From assembly GCA_037974965.1 (NCBI GenBank), contig JBBPFI010000002.1, positions 930,001 through 994,000 of the forward strand: a stretch of 64,000 bases of DNA. Reading direction: 5' to 3'. Shown here in pieces: positions 36,438 through 47,386 of the stretch. Each line of letters begins with the position of its first letter. Positions within the stretch are counted from its first letter, which is position 1. The notes below the pieces were generated by a model that did not search any database, was not told where the DNA came from, and was given only the letters and a program-made list of their open reading frames with translations. Made by a program: the position numbers and the translations under genes. Origin of the DNA: Dacryopinax spathularia (Eukaryota; Basidiomycota; Dacrymycetes; Dacrymycetales; Dacrymycetaceae).

Positions 36438-37296
36438 ATGGCCCACACCGACTCGAATGGGATGTTCGACGACCCTCGCGTGATCGGCGCACGACAAAAG
36501 TTCGCCCGGTACGGAGCGACGAAGGTCCCCTCCGATCCGTACGAATACGACCGCTGGCAGATGGCCGCCGTTCACGGGATGTACGTCCCTCTCCTCCTCA
36601 CGTCCTCCCTCTTGCCACGCTGACTCGACGCGGTTACCGCGGATATGTAGCATCTTCAACTGCCTCGAAGCAGTGTACAAGAACAGCACCCGTGTTCGCC
36701 CGCGCGACATCTCCAATTTCCTCCCTGTCGCTAGGGACGCACTCGATTTCCTGCATCATCATCACGCCCTCGAAGAATCGCTCTACTTCCCCGTGCTGGA
36801 GGAAGCAGGTATGAAGATGGACGAGAACAAAGCGCAGCACCACGAGATCGTGCCTGTTATCGAGGAGGCGCTTGCGTATGTTAATTCTGTCGACCCGAAG
36901 ATGACACCCAATTCGAAGGCGGCGTTCGACCCCTATAGGCTGCGAGAGATCCTCGATCGGATGCTTGTACCGACGGCGGTGCATATGGCCGAGGAACTGG
37001 ATACGATCAGCCCCGAGCGGCTGAGGGAGCATAACGCGCTCGACGCGGCCAAGAAGGGGAGAGAAGCCGTCAATGCCAGTATTCAGAAGAACGACGATTT
37101 CCTCCTGGCGGTGCCGAGGGTGCTGTACAGCCGCGATCCGGGCTGTGGGTTCCCGGACATTGTGCCGGACGTGGCCCTGAAGCTGCTGGCGCCGATTTGT
37201 AGCTTGGCGCATTTTGGGAGGAGGAAGTATATGTGGGCGATGAGGAGGTGGGAGAAGGTGCCGCCCGTTGAGGCGTCTAGGTCGGGGAAGGAGTGA
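36438..37296 (+). CDS. Hemerythrin HHE-domain protein, copy 1
   Basis: Exons 36438..36580 and 36651..37296 (intron 70 nt), giving 262 residues. A start like MAHTDSNGMFDDPRVIGARQ is followed by a helical bundle with metal-ligand candidates in LHHHHALEESLYFP, KAQHHEIVPVIEEAL and HMAEELDTISPE. This is the pattern of hemerythrin-like HHE cation-binding domains. The C-terminus (GCGFPDIVP, RRKYMWAMRRWE) is shared with copy 2. Family proteins bind non-heme iron pairs and are linked to oxygen, nitric oxide or metal sensing, but which applies here cannot be told. No signal peptide is visible. The second exon is exactly 646 nt in both copies, which supports tandem duplication. Confidence 0.88.
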
Positions 37297-38150
37297 GTAC
37301 AGTGGGTGGTCCTCCTGAGGAGGAGGTTCTAGATTTCAGCTCGATATACCCTGATTCATGCTTGTTGGTCGATTTGCATACATCCTTCCGTAATAGAGGT
37401 TCTCGTCTTCTCCTTCTCATCATTAGAACGTTTCGTGAAGCTTCGCAATATCACGTGTGCCTTCTTTGCGACGCTTGGTAACGGTTCCAGAGTCCAAGGG
37501 GAAGACAATAGCCTTCTCAAAGGGCAGGCCAAGTCTTTGCTCCCACAGAGAGGCCATAAAGTATATCTGGGCAGGGATGTACTGGCAAGACCTGTCGCAT
37601 TTAGCCAATTTCCGAGTCAGAGCCCAACCACCTCCTGACAAGCACAAGCCTGTCTCGCCGCAGAGCCCAGAAACAGCCTTCTTGTAGCTCAACCATATGG
37701 CCGTTGATGACCTGACCGCCTGCGATACCCTGAGACGCATCGCCGCCCTGTCAAAAGACCCGTATTAGCTCGCCAAGCCTTTCAGTGCACGTCAACCGTC
37801 TTCCTTGCGGCGCACAGCCGCCTCAGGGACATTTGAATCAAGCCTGTACCTTCCAAGCTCTCCGACGGGCCCTGAAGTATCACCGCTCTGCTTGTTAGCC
37901 TTACGGCAGAGACGGCTCGGCGACTCGGAAGCGAGGCTATGGTGTGCGGGCGCTGGGTTGCCCAGCCGTGGGAAGGATTTTCACAACGATTCGCCGTCGA
38001 CGATGTCTGAGACAAGAATTTGGACGCTCGTTCTCCAACGGATCATGCCTGCGTATATAACGATGATGGACATCCTACCAACGAGGATATCCAACATCGG
38101 AGCACCCTTTGCTATAACCTCGACTTAGATATAATTGCGACATTCCCCAT
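37297..38150. other. Intergenic between the two hemerythrin-like genes
   Basis: About 850 bp. It holds the 3' end of copy 1 and the promoter of copy 2. No gene or repeat is seen, and no clear similarity to the promoter of copy 1 was evident by eye. Confidence 0.5.
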
Positions 38151-39001
38151 ATGGCTCACCTCGACCTCATCGATTCGAACGGCAACTTCGACGATCCTCG
38201 GGTCATCGCTGCCAGGCAGACGTTCGCGAAGTACGGTGCACTCGCTGCGCCGCCTGATGTATACTCGCACGACCGATGGATGATGGCTTCGCTCCACGCA
38301 ATGTTCGTCCCTTCTTGTTGTATATGTCTATTCGCGCTGATCGCCAGGTCGACAGTATCTTCAACAGCCTTGAAGCCGTCTACAAGAACAGCACCCGGAT
38401 CGCCCATAACGACTTGGCCAACTTCCTCCCCGTAGCGAGGGATACGTTCCTCTTCCTTTCGCATCACCACGACCTGGAAGAGACGCTCTATTTCCCCGCG
38501 CTCGAGTCCGCCGGCGTGAAGATGGAGAGCAACCGTGTGCAGCATAGCGAGTTCGTGCCTATCATCGATGAGGCCCTCGCGTATGTCGATTCGGTCGACG
38601 TGCGAACTACACCCAGGCCGGCGCCCTTCGACGCATACAAGCTGAGAAGCCTGATCGACCGTCTTCTCTTGCCGGCAGCGGTGCACATGGTCGATGAGCT
38701 TGATACGCTGTCACCTGAAAGGATCAAGGAGCATAATGCCGTCGATGGTGCCAAGGCAGGTCGCGCAGCCGTCGACGCAAGTATCAAGAAGAACGACAAT
38801 ATTGTCATTGCCGTCCCCAGGATGCTGTACAACCGTCTTCCTGGCTGCGGGTTCCCGGATATGGTACCAGGTTTTGTGTTGCGAATACTTGCGCCGGTGT
38901 TCAGCTGGATGCACATGGGGAGGAGAAAGTACTTCTGGGCGATGAAGAGGTGGGAGAGTGTGCCTGTGAATGAGGAGTGGCGCCAGGCAGAGAAGGAGTA
39001 G
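38151..39001 (+). CDS. Hemerythrin HHE-domain protein, copy 2
   Basis: Exons 38151..38302 and 38356..39001 (intron 53 nt, GTTCGT donor), giving 265 residues. It is a close paralogue of the preceding gene. It starts MAHLDLIDSNGNFDDPRVIA. The metal-ligand segments are FLSHHHDLEETLYFP, RVQHSEFVPIIDEAL and HMVDELDTLSPE, and the tail has GCGFPDMVP and RRKYFWAMKRWE. The intron position and phase match copy 1. The second His of the QHHE motif in copy 1 is replaced (QHSE), a possible change at the metal site. It lies 114 bp before an unrelated unknown gene's 5' region and is transcribed the same way. Confidence 0.88.
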
Positions 39002-39292
39002 AGAAGGAGTAGTTATCGTGCAGTGTGTTAGAGATCTCGTGGACTCCTGGCCAGCCATATGCTTGCTTCTGCATATCATGAATCATCACTTACTGAGTCG
39101 TTCGTGTAAGAAGGAATGCCTGAGTATCAGTCCTGGCAAATGCACGGCTTGAACTTTGCGACTTGTTCAACAGCAGCGAGTGCCAATGCAGAGTCGTCGC
39201 ACGGCGGCTTACATAATCGCTTCTCCGCGCTTCACGATCGCCGTCGTCGCCGTCCCCATTGTCTGGCACTCTCCCTCCCTCCCCCCAACGCC

Positions 39293-40895
39293 ATGCGCCC
39301 TCAATGCGTACGCGGTCACCGTCCAAGTCTCGTCCCCGAATACTTTCGCGTCTGCAAACCTCAGTATGCTGCCACGAACCGAAGGGGGGCTAGCAGCAGC
39401 AGCAGCAGCAGCAGCTCGTCGCCGTATCATCAAAAAGTCACTGCCTTCCCCTTCATCATCTCCCCGGATGAAGCGAAACATGCTTTCAAAGCATACATCG
39501 ACCAGTCGCTAAACTCTAATACTTGGAAGACCATACCAAGCATATATCCAGAGCTCCGTAACGAATTGAAGAAGGAGAACGTGAACGGGATCACGGACTG
39601 GTTGTTGCCTGGGACGTGGGCGAAGGCCACCAAGACGTTCAACACAAAGTTTCGCTGGCAAATGGAGAAAATTGGCGCCGTATATCTCCCAACTTGGTCC
39701 GTATATGTGAATTCATGGCTGACTTATGACCTGGGGGCGGTGGGATTGCTCCAATCGGCCCCGAGCACAATGCTTGACATGTGCGTGCGTCTTCCATACT
39801 TCCTCGTCCAAAGGTTTCCGCTCAAGCCCATGCACGCTAGTCCGATCCCAGGCCATGGCTTTGCGCCCCTCGCGAATCTTTGGCTAACGGAATCTTCGAT
39901 ATCCGCCGAACCAGAGCCTTTCACGCCCAGCATGCTCCGCACACGGTGGGGCGAGGACGTCACCCCGGTCAAATACACCGTATCTCCCTTCCGGGTCCTG
40001 AACCTCGTCGAGAATTTCTTAGCCAAGGGCGGCGAGGTCTCCGACCCTAGGATCAAGTTCCGGCCGGAAAGCAAGGTAGTATCAATGGTACGCGACTCTA
40101 CGTATTCTCTTTGTCTTCCAGGACCGACCATGACCATCATACTTCTTAGCATGCCGTGCCGATCCTTAGACCGGTATACGTCTCCACGTGGATCTTGCCC
40201 CATACTTCCCAACGCATGACATTCGTCCTCCCGGCTTACATCACTGCGGACCACTCGCAATCCCAAATGAACCGCTTCAGGAGATACATATACCGTCCCG
40301 TGTCCTACGGGCCTTCTGAAACGAAGTACGTTTCCTTCTTCACGCAGGAGGAATGGCTTCCAAATCTGCTGTCTGGGGGTCTCCGTGAAGGAAGCAGTCA
40401 TTTGGCTCCCCCAATGCCTGAGGTATGGCGTGCGCTGGAGATAGCCCGTCAAAATAGGATCGATTGGCACACGATTGAAGGCGTGGATTCGCAGATGTGG
40501 CAGGACGGCCGAGTCCTCCAGTGGCAGGCACACGCAGTCCGAGATTTGGTCACCACGGCTCTAGTCTGGGGCCCAATTGAGCTCATGATATTTATGTATA
40601 AGGCGCGCCCTCCCAATGTGTTTCTAATATGGGCGCTCATGGCCTTTTCTAGACTGAATTCGGCAGCACGCTGACGGATGACCAGATTCGACGAAAGCTT
40701 CTAGCTAAGAAGAAGCATGTCATGGAAATACTGGCGCGGGGCCGTTTCGGGATGGCTTTCCCTCCGAACATGGGCACCGAAATTTATGGAGCGATGAAGG
40801 CCTGGCTTATCGACCTAGAGGAAGAGGTGAAGCGAGAACGCCGGGGGCCGAAGAAGTGACCGCCGGGATGTCGCCCATTTGTACCAGTTCGTAAT
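39293..40895 (+). CDS. Unknown fungal protein with mitochondrial-type presequence, paralogue 1
   Basis: Exons 39293..39780, 39841..40087, 40150..40617, 40653..40895, giving 481 residues. The start at 39293 gives an Arg-rich, acid-free N-terminus (MRPQCVRGHRPSLVPEYFRV) that looks like a mitochondrial targeting sequence. A ten-Ser run encoded by (AGC)n follows. The body carries EKIGAVYLPTWS, IPIPGHGFAPLANLWL, PEPFTPSMLRTRWG, VKYTVSPFRVL and PILRPVYVSTWILP. These resemble a fungal mitochondrial family whose members have YLPxW and PGHxFxPL motifs, but the function is unknown. The 35-nt last intron is unusually short, but homology with paralogue 2 places it there. The final frame shifts unexpectedly near 40799: one extra G in a GGG run separates this reading from a better acidic helical tail ending at 40860. 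Confidence 0.75.
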
Positions 40896-41144
40896 CGGTA
40901 TTTGCTAGTTGACCTCTACCGAAGGGTCACTTGCCCCGGTAACCAATGTTGGGCATTAATGGGATTTCCAGCATGTTTGTTTGACCTGCACCTCTCTGGC
41001 GTCTATTTGCGTCTGCTCTGCCCGTCTCTGCCATCGCTGTCCCAAAAGTAGGACGACCGATTACGTAATCTGAACCGATGTCGTCCTCGTCGTTCGGGCG
41101 CGAGCGCGCGGTAACGAGCACACCGTCCTCGTCGTCCTCGCCGC

Positions 41145-42654
41145 ATGCACCTCATCCGGCAACGGCTACGGCCACCATTACCCATACGTGCCGTTCACCC
41201 CGGCCAACAGCGGCATCATGCGACGTCGGGCAGGAGTGCGTCGTATCACTCCAAAGTCTACGCATTACCCTTCACCATCCCTCCCGGCATCGCCGACGAC
41301 GTATTCCACATGTATGCCGCCTCGCTGCCTCGGCCTTCCATGCAAACGGTAATGGAAGAGACCGTGAAAGGGATGTGGGAGCTCGGTGGGCTAGATCCAT
41401 TCAGTTTGAAGACCTTCGGCAAGGTGAATGAGATAGCGCAGACGTTTCTGTGGCAGCGGGAGAAGATGGGCGCGGTGTATCTTCCTACGTGGTTGGCGCA
41501 GGCGTGTGTTACCCTCCGATACAAACTGAGAGAGAGGGACGAGGTAGAGTCAAAGTCGTTTGGACTGCTTGATGTGTGAGCCGACCCTTCACCTCCAATC
41601 ATGTGGGCGAGTCTGAAGCAGGCATACCGTCACAGGCCCATACCAGGGCACGGCTACCCGCCCCTGGCGAACCTGTGGCTTTCCGAGCCATGGTCAGGAT
41701 CCACACAGCCGGAGCCCTTCACGCCTAGCATGCTGCGTACGAAATGGGGAGATGAGGTAACCACGGTCAAGTACACTGTCTCACCCCTCCGGCTACTAGA
41801 ACTCGCTTCGAACCTTCCCACCGAGGCGGGTGAATTCCCTGATCAAGGCATTACCATCTTGTCCGGTATCAAAGCCACTGGAGTGTGTTATATATACTTC
41901 TATCCTTTGGCTTCGAGGCTCAACGAGAAAGCAGCACGTCACACCTCTACTCCGACCCGTCTACGTCTGCACCTACATTACGCCCTACAACAATCATCGC
42001 GTGACCCTCATCCTCCCTGCCTGGGCTGACACAACTCGTCCGATTTTAGGGTCGATCGCCATGGAGCTCTTGGATTCCGTGTACGGCCCAACCAACCCAT
42101 TTGACCCGCCCGCCCGGGCGCACTACTCCTCTCAAGTCACCGAAGCCAATAGCAATGTGGGGCTTACGATGAGCGTCATGCACGACCTATACAACCCGCG
42201 CTCGCTGTGGCAAAACATCGCGCCGAAGATTGTGGATGTGATCAAGGAGGCGAGGCAGAAGCGAATCGATTGGAGCACCATTGGAGGCGTGAGCGAAGAG
42301 ATGTGGGACGACGAGAGAATCGTTCCGTATGACGAGAAGAAATGGCCGGAGCTCAAGACTGATATCGTGAGGCAGCAACAAAAGGAAACGTTGCTGGGTA
42401 TATTCAGGGTGCGTCGGCATCCGGTTGGCCTTTGACGGGCTACCCGCTCCTGTACCGAAAGCTAACATCTGTCATAGAACGCCTATTCTGATCTTTCCGA
42501 AGAAGAGATTGAACGGAAAGCCACAGTCGTATCAAAGTACCTCGATAAACTGCGGGCCCAGGACCAAGCCGTCTTGAGTGGGCTAGCTCTGGAAGACGTG
42601 GAGAAAGCGGCGGAGGAGGATGAGAAGAAGGAACGAGAGACGGAGAAGACGTAA
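41145..42654 (+). CDS. Unknown fungal protein with mitochondrial-type presequence, paralogue 2
   Basis: Exons 41145..41575, 41636..41882, 41935..42408, 42478..42654 (introns 60, 52, 69 nt), giving 442 residues. The N-terminus MHLIRQRLRPPLPIRAVHPG is basic and acid-free, consistent with mitochondrial import. Conserved with paralogue 1 are SYHSKVYALPF, EKMGAVYLPTWL, PIPGHGYPPLANLWL, PEPFTPSMLRTKWG, VKYTVSPLRLL and PLLRPVYVCTYITP. All three intron positions match paralogue 1, and the second exon is 247 nt in both. The C-terminus is a charged helical segment ending in Glu/Lys repeats. It lies 250 bp downstream of paralogue 1 on the same strand, so this is a tandem duplicate. Its function is not known to me. 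Confidence 0.83.
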
Positions 42655-42817
42655 GAATGGGTCATTCGTACGTAGTTATCCTGATTGATGTAAACATACG
42701 CGACATTACCGGGCGGCTGAAAGGCGTGACTCAGCCGGAGAGAAACAGATCGTTTTTTGAACTGCCCTCGTCTGATGAAGGCCAGCGGATCTTTTGGCCC
42801 CATGGATATGGCTTTGC

Positions 42818-43906
42818 TTATGCCCCGACCTTGACAACTAATTTTCCGGTGTTCCCGCTCGTGTAAAGTAGATTGAGAGCCTCAGGTGCGTTCTCGATGC
42901 CCTCCACAACATGGAACCTCCTCTTCAAATCGCCCTGCGCGAGCATCTCCCCAAGCTCTTGCAACGCCTGAGGAAACTCTGCCTCATGGTCAAGAATGAT
43001 GAAGCCTTCCATCCGGGCGCGGTCGGACATGAGGTTAAGGTAGTTGTGCAGGCCAGTTGGCAGCGCGGAGTTATACCCACTTATTGCACCACAGATTACG
43101 ATCCGGGCATGGCGATTCATGCATGTGAGGAGGAAATCGAGGATCTCACCGCCGACTATGAAAGCGTCAGCTTGCGCGCGCACATAGGACAGGAAGGGGA
43201 GGAGTGACGCACCATTATCGAAATACACGTCAAACTTTCCGACGTGCGCCTTGAAGTCGTCCTGGAAGCTCGCGCTCTTGTAGTCCAGTGCTTTCACCAC
43301 GCCGCACTCCCTCTCAAGCCACTCGCACTTCTCCCTCCCGCCAGCGATGCCGTACACCTTCGCGCCCCACTTCTTACCGATCTGGCATACCGTAGCACCG
43401 ACAGCACCCGCAGCACCCGAGACGACGAGCGTTTCGCCCGGCTCGATCTGTCCGATCTTCTTCAAACCAAAGTACGCCGTCAAGGATGTATACCCAAGAG
43501 GGCCCATGTAGTCGAGAAGGTCGGCTCCAGCGGGCGGCACGGGAAGGGGTTTTGCCTCTTCCTCAGGGACGACGGTGTACTCTGACCAGCCGAAGAAGCC
43601 GCGAACCTTCTCTCCTTCTTTGAGTGCGCAGCCCTCTCCGGCACGGACGACGACGCCCAGGTTCATGGAGCGCATCGTTGAGCCCAAGGGGATGGGGGGC
43701 ATGTATCCTCCGCCGTCTTCCTGAATCCAGCCGCGCATGGTCGGGTCGAGCGAAAAGTACAGCGTCTTGACGAGTACCTCGCCTCTGTCTGGTGAGAGGT
43801 CGAGAGGTTCGCGCTTGATATTGAAAACGATGGTAGGATCGACTAGCTGGCCTGCCGTTGGGCGGGCCGCGAGGATGACTCGGGTGTACGTCCTGGGAGT
43901 CGACAT
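42818..43906 (-). CDS. Medium-chain reductase, leukotriene B4 dehydrogenase / curA type (paralogue 2)
   Basis: Exons 43213..43906 and 42818..43155, giving 343 residues. The intron is 57 nt, a multiple of three without a stop, so the unspliced message stays open and would add 19 residues. I call it an intron because it sits at the same codon and phase as in the paralogue at 34-35 kb and has a GTGCGT donor. The first exon is 694 nt in both genes. Signatures are LDPTMRGWIQEDGGGYMPP, VVSGAAGAVGATVCQIGKKW and KCEWLERECGVVKALDYKS. It is expected to be a cytosolic NADPH-dependent double-bond reductase. It is convergent with the preceding unknown gene, with about 160 bp between stop codons. Confidence 0.92.
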   Translation of the reverse strand: MSTPRTYTRVILAARPTAGQLVDPTIVFNIKREPLDLSPDRGEVLVKTLYFSLDPTMRGWIQEDGGGYMPPIPLGSTMRSMNLGVVVRAGEGCALKEGEKVRGFFGWSEYTVVPEEEAKPLPVPPAGADLLDYMGPLGYTSLTAYFGLKKIGQIEPGETLVVSGAAGAVGATVCQIGKKWGAKVYGIAGGREKCEWLERECGVVKALDYKSASFQDDFKAHVGKFDVYFDNGASLLPFLSYVRAQADAFIVGGEILDFLLTCMNRHARIVICGAISGYNSALPTGLHNYLNLMSDRARMEGFIILDHEAEFPQALQELGEMLAQGDLKRRFHVVEGIENAPEALNLLYTSGNTGKLVVKVGA

Positions 43907-45267
43907 TGTAGCTTGCTTTTGCGGCCTGTCACGTTTCCGTCGACTGGTCGTGCAGCCAGCACCGAGACGAACCGCCTCGCTTTATAGCTCGCAGCAGCCT
44001 GTCTCGGATGTCAACGATAGGAAAGATGACACAGGACATCGTACTCCTCGACTGCTCTGCGGTCACCAGATGACAGCAAGGCGTTTTGCCAGACAGGAAC
44101 CTTCCTCACACGAAATGGCTTGTTCTCCGGACTTCCCCCCAGGAGGAGAATGGGTGACCTGGTTGATGGTAGTCATATACCAGCCGCACCTCATTCCCGC
44201 CCTCTAGAGCTAAGAATAACAACTTGATTGCATCAGCTTTATGGTCCAGCCGGTTGTTGAGCAGAAGCCGAAACCGGTTCCTAACGGGCCAGAGACAGAA
44301 CAACTCGCACACCCACAGTTGAAAAAACCGATGAACACAGCTTGTCATCAGGAAGAATGCCAGGTTTGGTGACAGAGCGCCGAAGCAATTCAAACTGTCG
44401 CGGTTTCTGCGTACCACGCCATTACACAGACTCACACCAGGGCCGTGGTGGTCGTCATCTCCGTCGAGTCATGAGCGCGGTTCTTCCTGTTATTCTGACT
44501 TCTTCTTTCCATGGAACGCTCGAAGTCGGGCTAATTGTCTGCCTGTATGATTGGGTCTTACTGCACCATTGGACTGTCAGACACTGTTAGTTCACCGAGT
44601 ATGGTGGAGATGAAGGAGGCGAGAGCTGACAACGGTGGGCTGCACAAGCCCGGCATTACCTGGACACGGCTGGAGCCATCCGCATTCCCTATCGCGGAAC
44701 GACCCATTCCGCAGTCCTGATTGATCTTGCGACTCAGCAAAGTAGACTGAACAGCTCTCGAAAAAAGCATGGAATCACGTGCCTCACGCAAGCCCACTGA
44801 GAAGCAGAACACGAGACGCTCTAGTATACATTGTCACTCTATATGAGGACATTAAGGCAGAAGATGGAAATGAAAGACTGTGGTATGTGTGCGAAATATG
44901 GGTGCTGAACCGGTGGGCTGGGTATAATAAATGCGAAGGAGATCGGTGGTTGTTGCGAAATTGGGGGTGCTGGGGCATGGCGAAATACGGGCTTGCGAAG
45001 GGCGGAGTGCCGGGGGCTGTTATTGAACGCCAAGTTGGTGCAGTGTGCTCGAGATTGCGAGCGCGGCTTTGAGCCAGATGGTTGAGACCCAAAGTCTTGA
45101 GCCGTCTTTCGAGCTGTGTTTGCCGAAGATGGTCGTATATCGAAGTCGCTCTAGACACGATGCCGTGGTGGCGGCGAATAAGATCGACCAGTACCGTAGT
45201 AGAATTGCAGAAGTGCTGAGCATATGAACGGCGGACGATACTGTACACTCTTGCTCCAGACCGGGCA
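43907..45267. other. Intergenic between reductase paralogue 2 and the Tem1/Spg1 gene
   Basis: About 1.36 kb. It holds the reductase promoter and the 3' flank of the GTPase. Open frames here overlap the GTPase antisense or lack domains. No RNA gene or repeat is seen. Confidence 0.5.
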
Positions 45268-46196
45268 TCATACATCCATATACAGCACGATCGGCTCGCC
45301 GACAGTATCGATCTCGGGGATGACACACTTGAGATCGAAGGCCTTGGCGAGCACGATCTTGAATATCTTCTGGACGTTGATTGATGCCGACGTTGATGAG
45401 AAAATTAGGGGAGCGTGCATCGCCTTCGCGAACCGTTTTGCCTGCAGCTCGGTTATTGAGAAGGAGCACACGAAGTTAGGAGGAGGATGACGCACCTGCT
45501 TAGTCACCTCTTCTTGCTCGTCCCGACTTAGCTGTGCAAAGAGATCGTATTTTGTCCCAATCAGGAAAGGTATCGCGCTCTATTGTTTATGTCAGCAACG
45601 CGACCAGAAGAGGGGGAGAGAGAGGAGCGGACCTTATTGAACCCCCGCGCTTGCCTGTACCACTCCTTTACCGAGTTGAGCGTCGATTTTCGTGACAGAT
45701 CAAACATGAAGAGCAGGGCGACGGCGTCGTTGCTGACTAGGGGTAGCATGTTTACGAATTCTCGTTGACCTGCAACTGTATGAGCTTCCGAAAGCCATGT
45801 CATGGAGCAGCGTACCACCCAGATCCCAAATAGAGAAGGTGATGGTCGTTTTCCGTACGCTTATCGTCTTCTCCATGAAGTTCACCCCTAATCACACAAA
45901 ACATCAGCCATGTCCTACAATCTCGAACCCAAAAGAGACGCACCAAGTGTCTGGATGTAGTCTTCATCGAAACTCCCCTCCACATATTTGACCATCAAGC
46001 TTGTCTTTCCTATCTGCGAGTCGCCGACCATCCCAACTTTGAGCACGACGCTGCATGAGGGGCAAAAGCGCGTTATCAGTACGGCTAGATGAACAGGAGG
46101 AAGGAGCATTACATACCTAGACTTTTCTTCGGGTTTGCCATCTTGCGGTCGTACTGACGGTTGAATGGTCGTATCGGTGTTCATGGTATCCTCCAT
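45268..46196 (-). CDS. Tem1/Spg1-type small GTPase (septation / mitotic exit network)
   Basis: Six exons: 46117..46196, 45944..46050, 45816..45887, 45633..45769, 45496..45579, 45268..45441, giving 217 residues. The Ras-superfamily G1 motif is GDSQIGKTS (36-44). G3 is WDLGGQREF with the DLGG form typical of Tem1/Spg1 rather than DTAG, and G4 is GTKYD (139-143). [20 protein letters not shown] and [20 protein letters not shown] are highly conserved in this subfamily. There is no C-terminal CAAX box, as in Tem1 and Spg1. It acts at spindle pole bodies upstream of the septation kinases and couples mitotic exit to cytokinesis. The same window also encodes the myosin II of the contractile ring. The fourth intron has a less usual GTCCGC donor. 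Confidence 0.95.
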
Positions 46197-47386
46197 TTTT
46201 GCTTGCAGGCGGTTGAGAGAAGAGAAAAGAGGAGGAAATGGAGAAAGGAGGGGCACGCTCGTAGGCGGTTCGCAGCTGTGCGCAACACCAGTCAGGACCA
46301 CAATGCACCCTCCTCGCAACGTGCACGTGACGTACCCGTTTACCGGTAGCTCAAGGGGATATGCACAAACCTCAAACGTGCCGGGGACGTGAGAAGGGTA
46401 TCCGAACGTTGTGGGTGCCAGCAACGGCAGTGAGCCGGGCGGTATAGACCTCGGCGAGACTGGGGACGACGGTGGACGACGACGACGAGCACTGGGCTGA
46501 AGCTGGAGGAGGAAGACGCACGGAGGCTTTGACCTTTGTCTCCGTAGCGCGCTGATCGCGTGGGGTGGTTGATGGGCGCCTTTTTGCTGGTCCTTCATCT
46601 TTGCAACTCGCTTTCAGTGAACAAACACCCAATGGGCGATGGTGTCTATTGACCAATACCGGGGAACAGCGGCTCTTGCCAGTGGCTGAGATATTGCGGA
46701 GATAAACAGTTGTTGACTGCTGCTCCGGCTGCGGGGTTTGACCCATCCCCAAATGCATATATGCTCTGGACGCTGATTGCTCTGGGTGTTTGCTGCCAAT
46801 CCTGGTCCGAACGACTCGGCTTTTACTCTCGAACGTACCAGTGGGAACTTCCTCGCGATTTCTTGCATACTACGGTCGGTGACGTCGAAGACGCCGGATT
46901 CGGTACTGTCGGCATATCCGGTGCGGAGCCCTCATCGCCGCGCCTCACTCAGCGGCTCTGTATCATCACTTGCATCCACCAGTGATCGGCGAGGCGTGGA
47001 CTAATCTCATCATCATGGGCACCTTTGCTGGGACGGCGTATCCATCGCCGCGCGATGCATATATCCCAACACCTCCGACGGCATCCTACTTACATCAAGT
47101 AGTCGCCACACGCGCCTGAAACGCGTCGGCCGAACGCGCCAAGCACGGAGCCCTAAACCTTGAGCCGCACGACTGCGGAGGCGCATCTCGACCTAAATTC
47201 GGCGAAACCTGGCGGCTACGCTGGCTTAGCCGTAAGCAGGGAGTCATCCTTGTCAGCCGCCAGTCATCTCGGTTCGGATCTGGCGCGTTCCGCAGTTCGG
47301 GGAAGCGTGGCGTATGTGTCTTTAGATTCAATAAATGACGGATCCATCTTTATCAGATAAACGCCAGGTCCCTGACGGTTTCCTAC
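46197..47386. other. Divergent intergenic between GTPase and FSP1-like gene
   Basis: About 1.2 kb with the promoters of two divergent genes. A pyrimidine-rich stretch and several short frames are present, but none is supported as a gene. Confidence 0.5.

Noticed and set aside
44784-45326. 180-codon minus-strand frame overlapping the end of the Tem1/Spg1 gene
   Set aside because: It reads the GTPase 3' end in another frame, and the real gene explains the coding signal.
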